From assembly GCF_020010925.1 (NCBI RefSeq), contig NZ_JAGJBZ010000001.1, forward strand, positions 868,001 through 932,000: 64,000 nt of DNA, given 5' to 3'. Below the pieces are notes generated by a model, which was not told the DNA's origin, did no database searches, and saw only the letters and a list, made by a program, of their open reading frames with translations. Both the position numbers and the translations under genes were made by a program. Source of the stretch: Streptomyces griseiscabiei. GTDB taxonomy: Bacteria > Actinomycetota > Actinomycetes > Streptomycetales > Streptomycetaceae. This document shows, one piece after another, positions 26,475 through 34,556 of the stretch. The stretch's first letter is position 1, and each line of letters starts with the position of its first letter.

Positions 26475-27184
26475 GCGAGAAGAACACCGGCCCACTGCCG
26501 CTGCTCGCGGCCCGGGGGCTCGTCAAGGAACACGGCAGGACGCGGGCGCTGCGCGGCGCCTCGGTGGAGCTGGGTGCGGGCGAGATCCTCGCCGTCACCG
26601 GGGCGAGCGGCAGCGGGAAGTCCACGTTGCTGCACTGCCTCGCGGGCATCGTGCGACCGGACGGGGGCTCGCTGACGTACTCGGGGCAGCGGCTCGACCA
26701 ACTGTCCGAGAAACGGCTCAGCGAGCTGCGCAGGACGGACTTCGGAGTCGTCTTCCAGTTCGGGCAGCTGATACCGGAGCTGACGGCCGTCGACAATGTC
26801 GCGCTGCCGCTGCTGCTGGCCGGCACGGCCCGCCCGGAGGCGCGGGAGCGGGCCGCTGCGTGGCTGGAGCGGTTCGGCGTGCGCGGGCAGGAGGAGCAGC
26901 GGCCCGGCGAGCTGAGCGGCGGTCAGGCGCAGCGGGTGTCGCTGGCGCGGGCCCTGGTGACCGCGCCGAAGGTGGTGTTCGCGGACGAGCCGACCGGGGC
27001 GCTGGACTCGCTGGCGGGCGAGCAGGTGATGACGGCCCTGACGCATGTGGCCCGGGAGTCCGGTACGGCGGTGCTGCTGATCACGCACGACGCGCAGACG
27101 GCGGCGTACGCGGACCGCGAGGTCACGCTGAAGGACGGGGTCGTGGTGTCGGAGGCGGACGCGTCGCTGGAGGTGTCCCGGTGA
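26471..27184 (+). CDS. ABC transporter ATP-binding protein (MacB/LolD type)
   Basis: A 237-residue ATPase. Walker A is GASGSGKST, the Q-loop VVFQFGQLIPELTAVDNV, the signature LSGGQAQRVSLARAL, Walker B VVFADEPTGALDS, and the switch histidine LLITHDAQTA. The DEPTGALDS and FQFG features are those of the MacB/LolD/FtsE-like group that works with FtsX-type permeases. The ATG overlaps the padR stop by four bases and its own stop overlaps the permease GTG by four bases (GTGA). The expected function is ATP-driven export or mechanotransmission at the membrane; the substrate is unknown. Confidence 0.94.
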   Translation: MSEKNTGPLPLLAARGLVKEHGRTRALRGASVELGAGEILAVTGASGSGKSTLLHCLAGIVRPDGGSLTYSGQRLDQLSEKRLSELRRTDFGVVFQFGQLIPELTAVDNVALPLLLAGTARPEARERAAAWLERFGVRGQEEQRPGELSGGQAQRVSLARALVTAPKVVFADEPTGALDSLAGEQVMTALTHVARESGTAVLLITHDAQTAAYADREVTLKDGVVVSEADASLEVSR

Positions 27185-28551
27185 AGGCACCGCTGAAGAC
27201 GCTGGGGAACGATCTCCGTCTCGCCGTTCTGCTGACCCGCGGGTCGGACCGGCGGGAGTGGTGGCGGGTGGCGCTGACTGCCCTCGGGGCGGCCCTGGCC
27301 TGCGGGTTCGGCATGGCCGCCGCCGCGCTGGCCTCGTTGGAGGGTCAGCACAGCATCCCGTTCGGCAGTGGTCTGCTGAACCAGCCCGGCGAGCGCTCCG
27401 GGGTGATCGTCGCCCTGCTGCTCCTGCTCGTCCCGGTGCTCGGGTTCCTCGGCCAGTGCACCCGGATCGGCGCCGTCCACCGCGACCGGCGGCTGGCCGG
27501 ACTGCGGCTGGCCGGGGCCTCGGCGGCCCAGGTGCGGCGGATCGCGGCGCTGGAGACGGGGGTGGCCTGTCTGCTCGGCTCCCTGGTGGCCATGCTCTTC
27601 TTCGTGCTGCTCGTGCTGAGCACCTGGACCCCGCCCGTCCTGGCCTGGGCCGGTGTCGCCGTGGTGGCGCTCGGGGTGCCGGTGCTGGGCGCGGTCGCGA
27701 GCGTGCTGGCGCTGCGCCGGGTGGTGGCCTCGCCGCTGGGCTGGGTGCGCCGGGTGCGGCCGGGCACGGGACGCGGTCCCGGGTGGGTGTTCCTGGGCGC
27801 GGTGGGCCTGGTGGTGCTCGGGGCGCTGCTCGCCGTCGTCAACACCCACCGCGACATGCCCGGCGGCAAGGTCGGTCAGGCGCCACTGATCGTCGCCGGC
27901 GCGGTGCTCGCGGTGGGCGCGGGCGCGGTGCTGCTGTCCGGCGTGGTCTCGCTGCTCACCGGGCGGCTGCTGGCCGGGCGCACCGGGAACCCGGCGGTGC
28001 TGATCGCCGCCGAGCGGCTGCGCGACGACCCGTGGGCGGCGGCCCGTACCCATGCGGCCGTCCTCATGGGGGTCGTGGTCGGCAGCGGGTTCATCGGTGT
28101 GCGCCGGGCGCTGCTCACGGAGATCGACAGGTACGACTACCTGGCCGAGCGCGACGACTTCTACCTCGCGGGTCTGAACTTCACCGCCGCGGCCATCCTG
28201 GTCGGCTTCACCATCACCCTCTGCGGGCTGGCCGTCGGCACCGCCGAGTCGCTGGCCACCCGCCGCCGGGGCCTGGCCGCCCAGGTCGCCACCGGGGTGC
28301 CGTACGAGGTGCTGGGGCGGGCCCTGCTGCTGGAGACGGCCCTGCCACTGGCGCCGTCGGTGCTGGTCGCCGGTCTCGGCGGCACCGCGATCGCCGTCAC
28401 CTACGCGACCGCCCTCGGCGACACCCTGGTCGTCCCGTACGGCGCCTTCCTGGTCCCGCTCGCGGTGTACGGCGCCTGCCTCCTGGCGGCGGCCACCTCG
28501 CTCCCCCTGCTGCGCCGCACGGTCCGCCCCGCGGAGCTGCGGTACGCGTAG
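27181..28551 (+). CDS. FtsX-like ABC transporter permease
   Basis: A 456-residue integral membrane protein starting at the GTG at 27181 that overlaps the ATPase stop. It has about eight to ten membrane segments in two FtsX-like groups: TM1 near residues 25-45, a cluster about 65-180, another about 195-265, and the last four after residue 330. The cytoplasmic sequence LAGLRLAGASAAQVRRIAAL and its second-half counterpart RGLAAQVATGVPYEVLGRAL are the coupling-helix regions typical of FtsX permeases. It lacks the large extracellular domain of MacB. Partner of the preceding ATPase under PadR control. Confidence 0.88.
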   Translation: MKAPLKTLGNDLRLAVLLTRGSDRREWWRVALTALGAALACGFGMAAAALASLEGQHSIPFGSGLLNQPGERSGVIVALLLLLVPVLGFLGQCTRIGAVHRDRRLAGLRLAGASAAQVRRIAALETGVACLLGSLVAMLFFVLLVLSTWTPPVLAWAGVAVVALGVPVLGAVASVLALRRVVASPLGWVRRVRPGTGRGPGWVFLGAVGLVVLGALLAVVNTHRDMPGGKVGQAPLIVAGAVLAVGAGAVLLSGVVSLLTGRLLAGRTGNPAVLIAAERLRDDPWAAARTHAAVLMGVVVGSGFIGVRRALLTEIDRYDYLAERDDFYLAGLNFTAAAILVGFTITLCGLAVGTAESLATRRRGLAAQVATGVPYEVLGRALLLETALPLAPSVLVAGLGGTAIAVTYATALGDTLVVPYGAFLVPLAVYGACLLAAATSLPLLRRTVRPAELRYA

Positions 28552-28619
28552 GCCCCCGGGCCCGGCGGCCGGGAGACACGGGGGTGTTCCCGGGCCGCCG
28601 GACCGAGGCGGACAGAGCG

Positions 28620-28653
28620 GTGGGGGCGCCCGGAGAGATCCGGGCGCCCCCAC
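28620..28653. terminator. Bidirectional hairpin terminator with GAGA loop
   Basis: A perfect 15-base-pair stem (28620-28634 with 28639-28653) closed by GAGA separates the convergent permease and MscS genes. A longer imperfect hairpin lies just before it at about 28560-28605. Confidence 0.85.
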
Positions 28654-28684
28654 TGTCATGCGCAACCCCCTGCGCGCCTCCGCG

Positions 28685-29782
28685 CTACTTCGGCACCCCC
28701 GAAGGCGCGATCGGCGTAGCCCGTTCCGACTGCGGCGAGGTCGTGTTGGCGTAGACGGACGGGGCCGAGACGCCCGCCGCCGGGTCGGCGTCCTCGGCGG
28801 CGACGAGGACCGGGACGCCGCCCACGATGCGGATGTCGGCGGCGTCGAAGGCCTTCTTGATGCGCCAGCGCAGCTCGCGCTCGACGGTGAGGGCCTTGCC
28901 GGGCATGGTCTTGGCGGAGACCCGGACGACCATCGAGTCGAGCAGGACGTCGTCGAGGCCGAGGACCTCGATGGGGCCCCAGAGCAGCTCGTTCCAGGGG
29001 TCCTCCTTGCTCATCGCCTCGCCGACCTCCAGGAGGGTGCGGCGGACCTTGTCGAGGTCCTCGTCGTGACGGACGGTGACGTCGACGCCGGCGGTGGCCC
29101 AGCCCTGGGAGAGGTTGCCGATGCGCTTGACCTCGCCGTTGCGGACGTACCAGATCTCGCCGTTGTCGCCGCGCAGCTTGGTGACGCGCAGGCCGACCTC
29201 GATGACCTCGCCGGAGGCGACGCCCGCGTCGACGGTGTCGCCGACGCCGTACTGGTCCTCCAGGATCATGAAGACGCCGGAGAGGAAGTCCGTGACCAGG
29301 TTCCGGGCGCCGAAACCGATGGCGACGCCCGCGACACCGGCGGAGGCCAGCAGCGGGGCGAGGTTGATCTCGAAGGTGGCGAGGACCATCAGGGCGGCGG
29401 TGCCCAGGATCAGGAAGGACGCCACCGAGCGCAGCACCGAGCCGATGGCCTGGGAGCGCTGGCGGCGGCGCTCGACGTTGACCAGCAGCCCGCCGAGGGT
29501 GCCGCCCTCGACGCCGGGGACGGAGCGGTTCATCCGGTCTATGAGCTTGGTGATCGCCCGCCGGACCACCACTCTCAGCACCGCCGCTATCACCACGATC
29601 AGCAGGACGCGGAGACCGATGGCCAGCCAGGTGGACCAGTTCTCCTCGACCCAGCTGGCGGCGTTGGTCGCGCTCTCCTGTGCGTCCTCCAGCGACGGCA
29701 CGGCGGGCGTCGTCGACGTCTCGGAGGGAGACGGCGACGGCGAGGCGGCCAGCAGGAGGGACAGGGAAGAAACGGACGACAC
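28685..29782 (-). CDS. MscS-family mechanosensitive ion channel
   Basis: A 365-residue channel that opens on membrane tension to release solutes on osmotic downshift. After a Ser/Pro-rich outer segment come three membrane helices: WLAIGLRVLLIVVIAAVL, then VASFLILGTAALMVLATF, and the pore helix APLLASAGVAGVAIGFGARN with the Gly/Ala pattern of MscS TM3. The MscS beta domain (EDQYGVGDTVDAGVASGEVI) and the cytoplasmic cage follow. The C-terminus ends in a 40-residue proline/serine-rich tail. The GTG at 29782 follows GGAGGT at seven bases, which I prefer over the longer open frame. Confidence 0.93.
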   Translation of the reverse strand: MSSVSSLSLLLAASPSPSPSETSTTPAVPSLEDAQESATNAASWVEENWSTWLAIGLRVLLIVVIAAVLRVVVRRAITKLIDRMNRSVPGVEGGTLGGLLVNVERRRQRSQAIGSVLRSVASFLILGTAALMVLATFEINLAPLLASAGVAGVAIGFGARNLVTDFLSGVFMILEDQYGVGDTVDAGVASGEVIEVGLRVTKLRGDNGEIWYVRNGEVKRIGNLSQGWATAGVDVTVRHDEDLDKVRRTLLEVGEAMSKEDPWNELLWGPIEVLGLDDVLLDSMVVRVSAKTMPGKALTVERELRWRIKKAFDAADIRIVGGVPVLVAAEDADPAAGVSAPSVYANTTSPQSERATPIAPSGVPK

Positions 29783-30097
29783 GGCGGTTACCTCCAGGTG
29801 CGCTATCTGCCCTCCGGTACGGCGGTCAAGATCCATCGGGTCACGGAAAGGTCACCGGACGGGCAGGCCCACCACACTAACGGGGCATTGTGTGGAGGTC
29901 GTCGCCATGTTCGAGGGAGACAGGGCGCTCACCAGGGAGTGAAGGGCGCACACGGCGGGGGATGAATCAAGGTGTGGTCGAAAACACTCCCAGCCCGTTA
30001 CCGGGACATGGTGGCGCTTCCACCAGGCATGAGGGGAGACTGACTACGGATCGTCCACGGCGCGAGCCACGCGCCGCCGGCGTACAAGGAGGCATCC
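29783..30097. other. Divergent intergenic region, no gene seen
   Basis: The 315 bases between the divergent mscS and HNH genes should hold both promoters. GGTCAC occurs twice close together near 29837 and 29848 as a direct repeat. A frame starting ATG at about 29960 runs into the HNH region in another frame but has atypical codon use, so I do not call it. The AAGGAGG at 30086-30092 is the ribosome-binding site of the HNH gene. Confidence 0.6.
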
Positions 30098-30634
30098 GTG
30101 CCGCACGTCCTGGTCCTCAACGCGTCGTACGAGCCGCTCGGTGTCGTACCGCTCCGCCGCGCGCTCGTCCTCGTCCTGGAGAACAAGGCGGTCTCCCTGG
30201 AAGAATCCGGCGCCTATCTGCACAGCGCGACCGTCACAGTCCCCGCACCCAGCGTGGTCCGGCTCAAGCGATTCGTCCGGGTTCCCTATCGGGGGCCCGT
30301 TCCTCTGACCCGCCGGGCGCTGTTCGCCCGTGACGGGGGCCGGTGCATGTACTGCGGTGGCGTCGCAACCAGCGTCGACCACGTCATCCCGCGCAGCCGC
30401 GGGGGCAAGCACGTCTGGGACAACGTCGTCGCGTCGTGCCGCCGTTGCAACCATGTCAAGGCCGACCGCCATCTCGTCGAGATCGGCTGGCGGCTCCGCC
30501 ACAAACCCGCTCCGCCCACCGGGCTGGCCTGGCGCATCATCGGCACGGGCCATAGGGACCCGCGCTGGCTGCCCTACCTGCAGCCGTTCGGCGCGGACGA
30601 CGCGTTGGCCCGGATCGACGGCATCTCCGCCTGA
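30098..30634 (+). CDS. HNH endonuclease domain protein
   Basis: A 178-residue cytoplasmic protein. The HNH/zinc-finger core is C83-M-Y-C86, D94-H95 in SVDHVIPRSRGGKHVWDNVV, and SCRRCNHVKADR (second CxxC). This is the His-Me finger nuclease fold with a structural zinc. The N-terminal 60 residues (VLNASYEPLGVVPLRRALVL) match the widely conserved actinobacterial HNH family that is present once per genome and is not a homing endonuclease. The GTG at 30098 follows AAGGAGG. Its biological role is not known to me. A terminator follows. Confidence 0.88.
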   Translation: MPHVLVLNASYEPLGVVPLRRALVLVLENKAVSLEESGAYLHSATVTVPAPSVVRLKRFVRVPYRGPVPLTRRALFARDGGRCMYCGGVATSVDHVIPRSRGGKHVWDNVVASCRRCNHVKADRHLVEIGWRLRHKPAPPTGLAWRIIGTGHRDPRWLPYLQPFGADDALARIDGISA

Positions 30635-30653
30635 CGGTCCGGGTTTTTGCATG

Positions 30654-30681
30654 CCGGGTGCCCCTGAGCGGGGGCACCCGG
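30654..30681 (+). terminator. Hairpin terminator after HNH gene
   Basis: An 11-base-pair perfect stem (30654-30664 with 30671-30681), preceded by a short T-run. Confidence 0.8.
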
Positions 30682-30831
30682 AACAGTCACATCCGGTTGA
30701 CCTGCGGATTCGTTACCGCCTTCACAGGCACCCCACGTTCCCCTCGCACATGTGATCGCTTAGTGTCACCCCAACAGCGGCCCTTGTTCTGGAGCGCAAC
30801 GCCCAGGGGCCCGCTTCGAATGTGGGGACTC

Positions 30832-31668
30832 ATGCGCAAGCTCGCCATAGGCGCCGCCGTGTCCGGCGCCCTGGCTCTCACCGGCCTGGCCGCGCCCGCC
30901 GCGCTGGCCGACTCGCCGGACCTGGCCTTCGGCGCCGTCACGGTCAACAACGGCAAGCCGATCGTGGTCGGCACCAAGGCCGATGTGACCGTCCCGGTCA
31001 CGTACACCGTCACCCGGCCGACCGCCTTCAAGGTCGACTACCAGAACAACTTCCTGGGCGTCGCCCTCTACCGGGGCAGGCTCGCGGAGCCCGACAACGC
31101 CATCGAGGGCGCCGCCAGGAAGCCCGCCTGCACGCCGACCGCGACGACCGACACCACGGTGACCGAGTCCTGCGCAACGAAGCTCACCATCGACCCCCGG
31201 GACAACCTCTTCGAGGGCGCGGACGCCACCACCTGGAAGGCCGCCGCCGTCTACTTCGAGGCGGCCGAGGACAGCGACGACTCCGACGACCACATCGGCG
31301 CGCACTTCGGCAGCGACATCTGGGGCAACCTCGGCACCGCGAAGGTCCAGCGGCTCGCCAAGGCCACCGTGAACGCCACCCCCGAGCCGGCCGTCAAGGG
31401 CAGGACCCTGACGGTCAAGGGCCAGCTCACCCGCGCGGACTGGAACACGAGCAAGTACGCGGGCTTCAAGGGCCAGAAGGCGACCCTGCAGTTCAAGGCC
31501 AAGGGCGCCACCGCCTACACGGACGTGAAGACGGTGACCTCCGGTACGGCCGGCGCGCTGTCCACCACCGTGAAGGCGTCGAAGGACGGCTCCTACCGCT
31601 ACCGGTTCGCGGGCACGTCCACCACCGCGGCCGTGACGTCCGCGGCGGACTTCGTCGACGTGAAGTAG
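30832..31668 (+). CDS. Secreted beta-rich protein of unknown function
   Basis: A 278-residue exported protein. The ATG at 30832 lies after GGGG; an alternative in-frame ATG is four codons upstream. The signal peptide is MRKLAIGAAVSGALALTGLA with probable cleavage after PAALA. The mature part alternates strands and turns in two sandwich-like halves. The first contains a Cys pair (KPACTP and ESCATK) and an acidic loop EDSDDSDDHIGAHFGSD that could bind calcium. The second, TVNATPEPAVKGRTLTVKGQ and SGSYRYRFAG-like sequence, resembles Ig-like/Big domains in surface proteins. I do not recognise a named family; a role in the extracellular matrix is only inference. A T-rich terminator follows. Confidence 0.7.
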   Translation: MRKLAIGAAVSGALALTGLAAPAALADSPDLAFGAVTVNNGKPIVVGTKADVTVPVTYTVTRPTAFKVDYQNNFLGVALYRGRLAEPDNAIEGAARKPACTPTATTDTTVTESCATKLTIDPRDNLFEGADATTWKAAAVYFEAAEDSDDSDDHIGAHFGSDIWGNLGTAKVQRLAKATVNATPEPAVKGRTLTVKGQLTRADWNTSKYAGFKGQKATLQFKAKGATAYTDVKTVTSGTAGALSTTVKASKDGSYRYRFAGTSTTAAVTSAADFVDVK

Positions 31669-31692
31669 CCCCCGGCCTCCGTGGCCGACACC

Positions 31693-31730
31693 GCCCCCAG
31701 GTAACGACTCCGTTGCCCGGGGGCTTTTTT
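31693..31730 (+). terminator. Rho-independent terminator with T-run
   Basis: A 14-base stem with two G-U/mismatch positions (31693-31706 with 31711-31724), followed by six T residues, lies after the secreted-protein gene. Confidence 0.85.
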
Positions 31731-31784
31731 GTTGGCCGGATATTGACGCTCACCTGGTCTAGTCCTATCGTCCTGGCATCCGAC

Positions 31785-31797
31785 AGGAAACTTTCCT
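31785..31797. promoter_or_regulatory. CsnR-type operator upstream of csnR
   Basis: AGGAAACTTTCCT is a perfect dyad around a central C, 24 bases before the chosen csnR start, inside an AT-rich patch. It agrees with the AGGAAA/TTTCCT type of dyad that I recall for the chitosanase repressor CsnR. Autoregulation is the natural reading. Confidence 0.7.
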
Positions 31798-31820
31798 AAC
31801 AGTTGGGCAGGTGGCGGACC

Positions 31821-33053
31821 GTGGCAGGAACCCCTCGCGTACTGCGCGCCATGAACGACCGTGCCGCACTCGACCTGCTGCTGGAGCACGGGCCGCTCTC
31901 CCGGACCCGGCTCGGCAAGCTGACGGGGCTGTCCAAGCCGACGGCCTCCCAGCTCCTGGCCCGCCTCGAAGCCGCCGGACTCGTGAAAGCCACGGGCACC
32001 GGCACGGACGGCACCGGCCCCGACACCCCGGGCGCGGGCCGACCCGGCCCCAACGCCCAGCTCTACGCGGTCGACCCGACCGCCGCGTACGCCGCAGGCC
32101 TCGACGTCACCCCCGAACGCGTGCTGGCCGCCGTCGCCGACATCACCGGCCGCACGGTCGGCGAGCACGCCGTCCCCACCCCCGGACGACGCCCCGCCGA
32201 ACCCGTCGTACGGCAGGTCACCGCCGCCCTCGACGGGGCCGTCAAGGCCGCCGGACTCGTCCGCTCCGACGTACACCGTCTGGTCATCGGCACACCCGGC
32301 GCCTTCGACCCGGGCACCGGGCGGCTGCGCTACGCCTCGCACCTGCCGGGCTGGCACTCCCCCGCCCTCCTCGGCGAACTCGCCGCCGCACTGCCGATGC
32401 CGGTGGAGTACGAGAACGACGTGAACCTCGCCGCGCTGGCCGAACAACGGCTCGGCGCGGCCCGGGGCCACGAGGACTTCGTCCTGCTGTGGAACGAGGG
32501 CGGTCTCGGCGCGGCCGTGGTCCTGGGCGGCCGGCTGCACCGGGGGTTCACCGGCGGCGCGGGCGAGGTCGGCTTCCTGCCGGTGCCCGGTGTGCCGCTG
32601 GTCCGCCAGGTCACCAAGGCGAACAGCGGGGGCTATCAGGAGCTCGCCGGTTCGCAGATCATCCCCCGGCTCGCCCGTGAGCTGGGGATCACCCCGATCC
32701 CGGAGGGGCCCTACGCCGAGGTCGCGACGGCGCTCGTGGCCCGTGCCGCCGCCGACATCGACTCCGGGGCCCACCGTCAACTTCTGGCCACGTACGCCAC
32801 GGGGCTCGCGACAGGTATCGCGTCGCTCGTGGCCGTACTCGATCCCGAACTCGTCGTCCTCAGCGGTACGGCGCTGACCGCCGGCGGCGAGCCGCTGCGG
32901 GCGCTCGTCGAGGCCGAGCTGGCGGAGCTGGCGGCCTCCCGGCCACGGCTCGTGCTCGGTGACGTACGTGAACACCCTGTGCTGCGGGGCGCGTTGGAGA
33001 GCGCGCTCGCGGCGACGCGTGACGAGGTCTTCGACACGCTGACGCTCCGCTGA
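31821..33053 (+). CDS. csnR: ROK-family repressor of the csn operon
   Basis: A 410-residue regulator. Residues 1-60 form a winged helix (ALDLLLEHGPLSRTRLGKLT, GLSKPTASQLLARLEAAGLV). The rest is a ROK sugar-kinase-like domain: GLDVTPERVLAAVADITGRT, then IGTPGAFDPGTGRLRYASHL, PVEYENDVNLAALAEQRLGA and the GGLGAAVVLGGRLHRGFTGG block. The zinc-binding CxCGxxGCxE motif of most ROK repressors is missing; the equivalent region reads GAGEVGFLPVPGVPLVRQ. It heads a transporter, GH4 glycosidase and kinase operon exactly as CsnR (SCO2657, from memory) does in S. lividans/coelicolor, where it represses chitosanase and chitosan-oligomer uptake. The GTG at 31821 is chosen; a TTG at 31803 would overlap the operator region. 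Confidence 0.82.
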   Translation: MAGTPRVLRAMNDRAALDLLLEHGPLSRTRLGKLTGLSKPTASQLLARLEAAGLVKATGTGTDGTGPDTPGAGRPGPNAQLYAVDPTAAYAAGLDVTPERVLAAVADITGRTVGEHAVPTPGRRPAEPVVRQVTAALDGAVKAAGLVRSDVHRLVIGTPGAFDPGTGRLRYASHLPGWHSPALLGELAAALPMPVEYENDVNLAALAEQRLGAARGHEDFVLLWNEGGLGAAVVLGGRLHRGFTGGAGEVGFLPVPGVPLVRQVTKANSGGYQELAGSQIIPRLARELGITPIPEGPYAEVATALVARAAADIDSGAHRQLLATYATGLATGIASLVAVLDPELVVLSGTALTAGGEPLRALVEAELAELAASRPRLVLGDVREHPVLRGALESALAATRDEVFDTLTLR

Positions 33054-33105
33054 GTTCGGCCGCGTCCCAGGTCCTTCGAAAACTGCCGGCCGTGCGTGGC
33101 TGGTC

Positions 33106-33125
33106 GCGCAGTTCCCCGCGCCCCT
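33106..33125 (+). repeat. Dispersed Streptomyces intergenic 20-mer
   Basis: GCGCAGTTCCCCGCGCCCCT, identical to both inner arms of the nested repeat near 23.3 kb, lies in the 159-base gap between csnR and csnE. Next to it a short hairpin (CCCCTTGGGG) is possible. No CsnR-type dyad is visible in this gap. Confidence 0.8.
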
Positions 33126-33212
33126 TGGGGTTTCCCGGGCGCGCCCCCGTCCTCCCAGATCACCCCTGTCTTCCTCCCAGATCATCCCTCCCCTCCCTCA
33201 GGAGACCCTGCC

Positions 33213-34550
33213 ATGTCCGGAATATCCAAGAAAGCGGCTGTCGCTCTCGCCGCCACCGCCTCCCTCTCCCTGCTCGCCACCGCCTGTACCGGTCAGGCCG
33301 AGAGCGGTGCCTCCGACGACCCGAACGCGAAGACGACGATCACCTTCTGGCACGGGTGGAGCGCGCCCGGCGAGGTGAAGGCGATCCAGGCGAACGTGGA
33401 CCGCTTCGAGAAGGACCACCCGAACATCACGGTGAAGGTCGTCGGCAACATCAACGACGACAAGCTCAACCAGGCGCTGCGGGCGGGCGGTTCGAACGGG
33501 CCCGACGTCGTGTCGTCCTTCACGACCTCCAACATCGGCAAGTTCTGCTCGTCCGGGGCCTTCCTCGACCTCAAGCCCTTCATCGAGAAGTCCAAGCTGG
33601 ACCTCGACAAGATCATCCCGAAGCCGATGCTGGACTACACGCAGTTCGAGGGCACCCGGTGCGCGCTGCCGCTGCTGGGTGACGCGTACGGGCTGTACTA
33701 CAACAAGGACGCGTTCGAGAAGGCCGGCATCAAGGCGCCGCCGAAGACCTGGTCGGAGTTCGCGAAGGTCGCCGAGAAGCTGACCAAGAGCAAGGGCGAC
33801 AGCTACTCGCAGCTCGGCTTCATGCCGAACTTCCACGGCTACGAGACGGTCGTGGACCACTACATGTCGCAGTGGGACCACGCGTACTTCAACGCGGACG
33901 GCAAGTCGAACATCTCCGAGGACCCGGCGTTCGCGGAGATGTTCAAGTACCAGAAGAGCCTGGTGGACTCGCTCGGCGGCTTCGCGAAGCTGGAGAAGTA
34001 CCGGAACACCTTCGGTGACGAGTGGGGCGCCAAGCACCCGTTCCAGACCGGCCAGGTGGCCATGCAGCTGGACGGCGAGTGGCGGCTCGGGATGGCGAAG
34101 GCCGCCGGGACCGACTTCGAGATCGGCACCGCGCCGATGCCCGTGGCCGACGACGAGGTCGACGAGTACGGCAAGGGCTTCCTCTCGGGCACGATCATCG
34201 GCATCGCCCCGCAGAGCACGAAGCAGAACGCGGCCTGGGAGCTGGTGAAGTACCTGACGACCGACACCGAGGCCGTCGTCTCCTTCGCCAACGCCATCCA
34301 CAACGTGCCGTCCACGTTCGCGGCCCTGAAGTCGCCCGACCTGAAGGTGGACGAGGGCTTCCAGACCTTCCTGGACATCGCCCAGAACGAGCACTCCAAC
34401 ACCCCGCCGGCCTCCATCAACGGCTCGACGTACCAGACGACGCTGCAGGACTTCGGCTACCAGTACGAGTCCGGGAAGGTGAAGGATCTGCAGAAGGGTC
34501 TGGAGAAGACCGCGGCGCAGATCGACACCGACATCGCCCAGGCGAAGTAG
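33213..34550 (+). CDS. csnE: Sugar ABC transporter solute-binding lipoprotein
   Basis: A 445-residue extracellular binding protein anchored as a lipoprotein. The signal peptide ends in a lipobox-like LLATAC with C25 as lipidation site. The mature protein is a family 1 sugar-binding protein: TITFWHGWSAPGEVKAIQ, ITVKVVGNINDDKLNQALRA, GDAYGLYYNKDAFEKAGI, WSEFAKVAEKLTKSKG and VAMQLDGEWRLGMAKAAGT. The ATG at 33213 follows AGGAG at eight bases. As part of csnEFG it is expected to bind glucosamine or partly acetylated chitosan oligosaccharides; the ligand is inferred from the operon. Confidence 0.9.
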   Translation: MSGISKKAAVALAATASLSLLATACTGQAESGASDDPNAKTTITFWHGWSAPGEVKAIQANVDRFEKDHPNITVKVVGNINDDKLNQALRAGGSNGPDVVSSFTTSNIGKFCSSGAFLDLKPFIEKSKLDLDKIIPKPMLDYTQFEGTRCALPLLGDAYGLYYNKDAFEKAGIKAPPKTWSEFAKVAEKLTKSKGDSYSQLGFMPNFHGYETVVDHYMSQWDHAYFNADGKSNISEDPAFAEMFKYQKSLVDSLGGFAKLEKYRNTFGDEWGAKHPFQTGQVAMQLDGEWRLGMAKAAGTDFEIGTAPMPVADDEVDEYGKGFLSGTIIGIAPQSTKQNAAWELVKYLTTDTEAVVSFANAIHNVPSTFAALKSPDLKVDEGFQTFLDIAQNEHSNTPPASINGSTYQTTLQDFGYQYESGKVKDLQKGLEKTAAQIDTDIAQAK

Positions 34551-34556
34551 CGCCCG

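Noticed and set aside
29960..30097. Small ORF upstream of the HNH gene (begins MNQGVVENTPSPLPG)
   Set aside because: It has a GGCGGGGG before ATG but contains a TTA codon, runs into the HNH gene out of frame and has atypical codon use.
30098..30634. HNH protein as homing endonuclease or mobile element
   Set aside because: The gene is free-standing, with normal composition and flanks; the N-terminal domain matches the conserved single-copy actinobacterial family.
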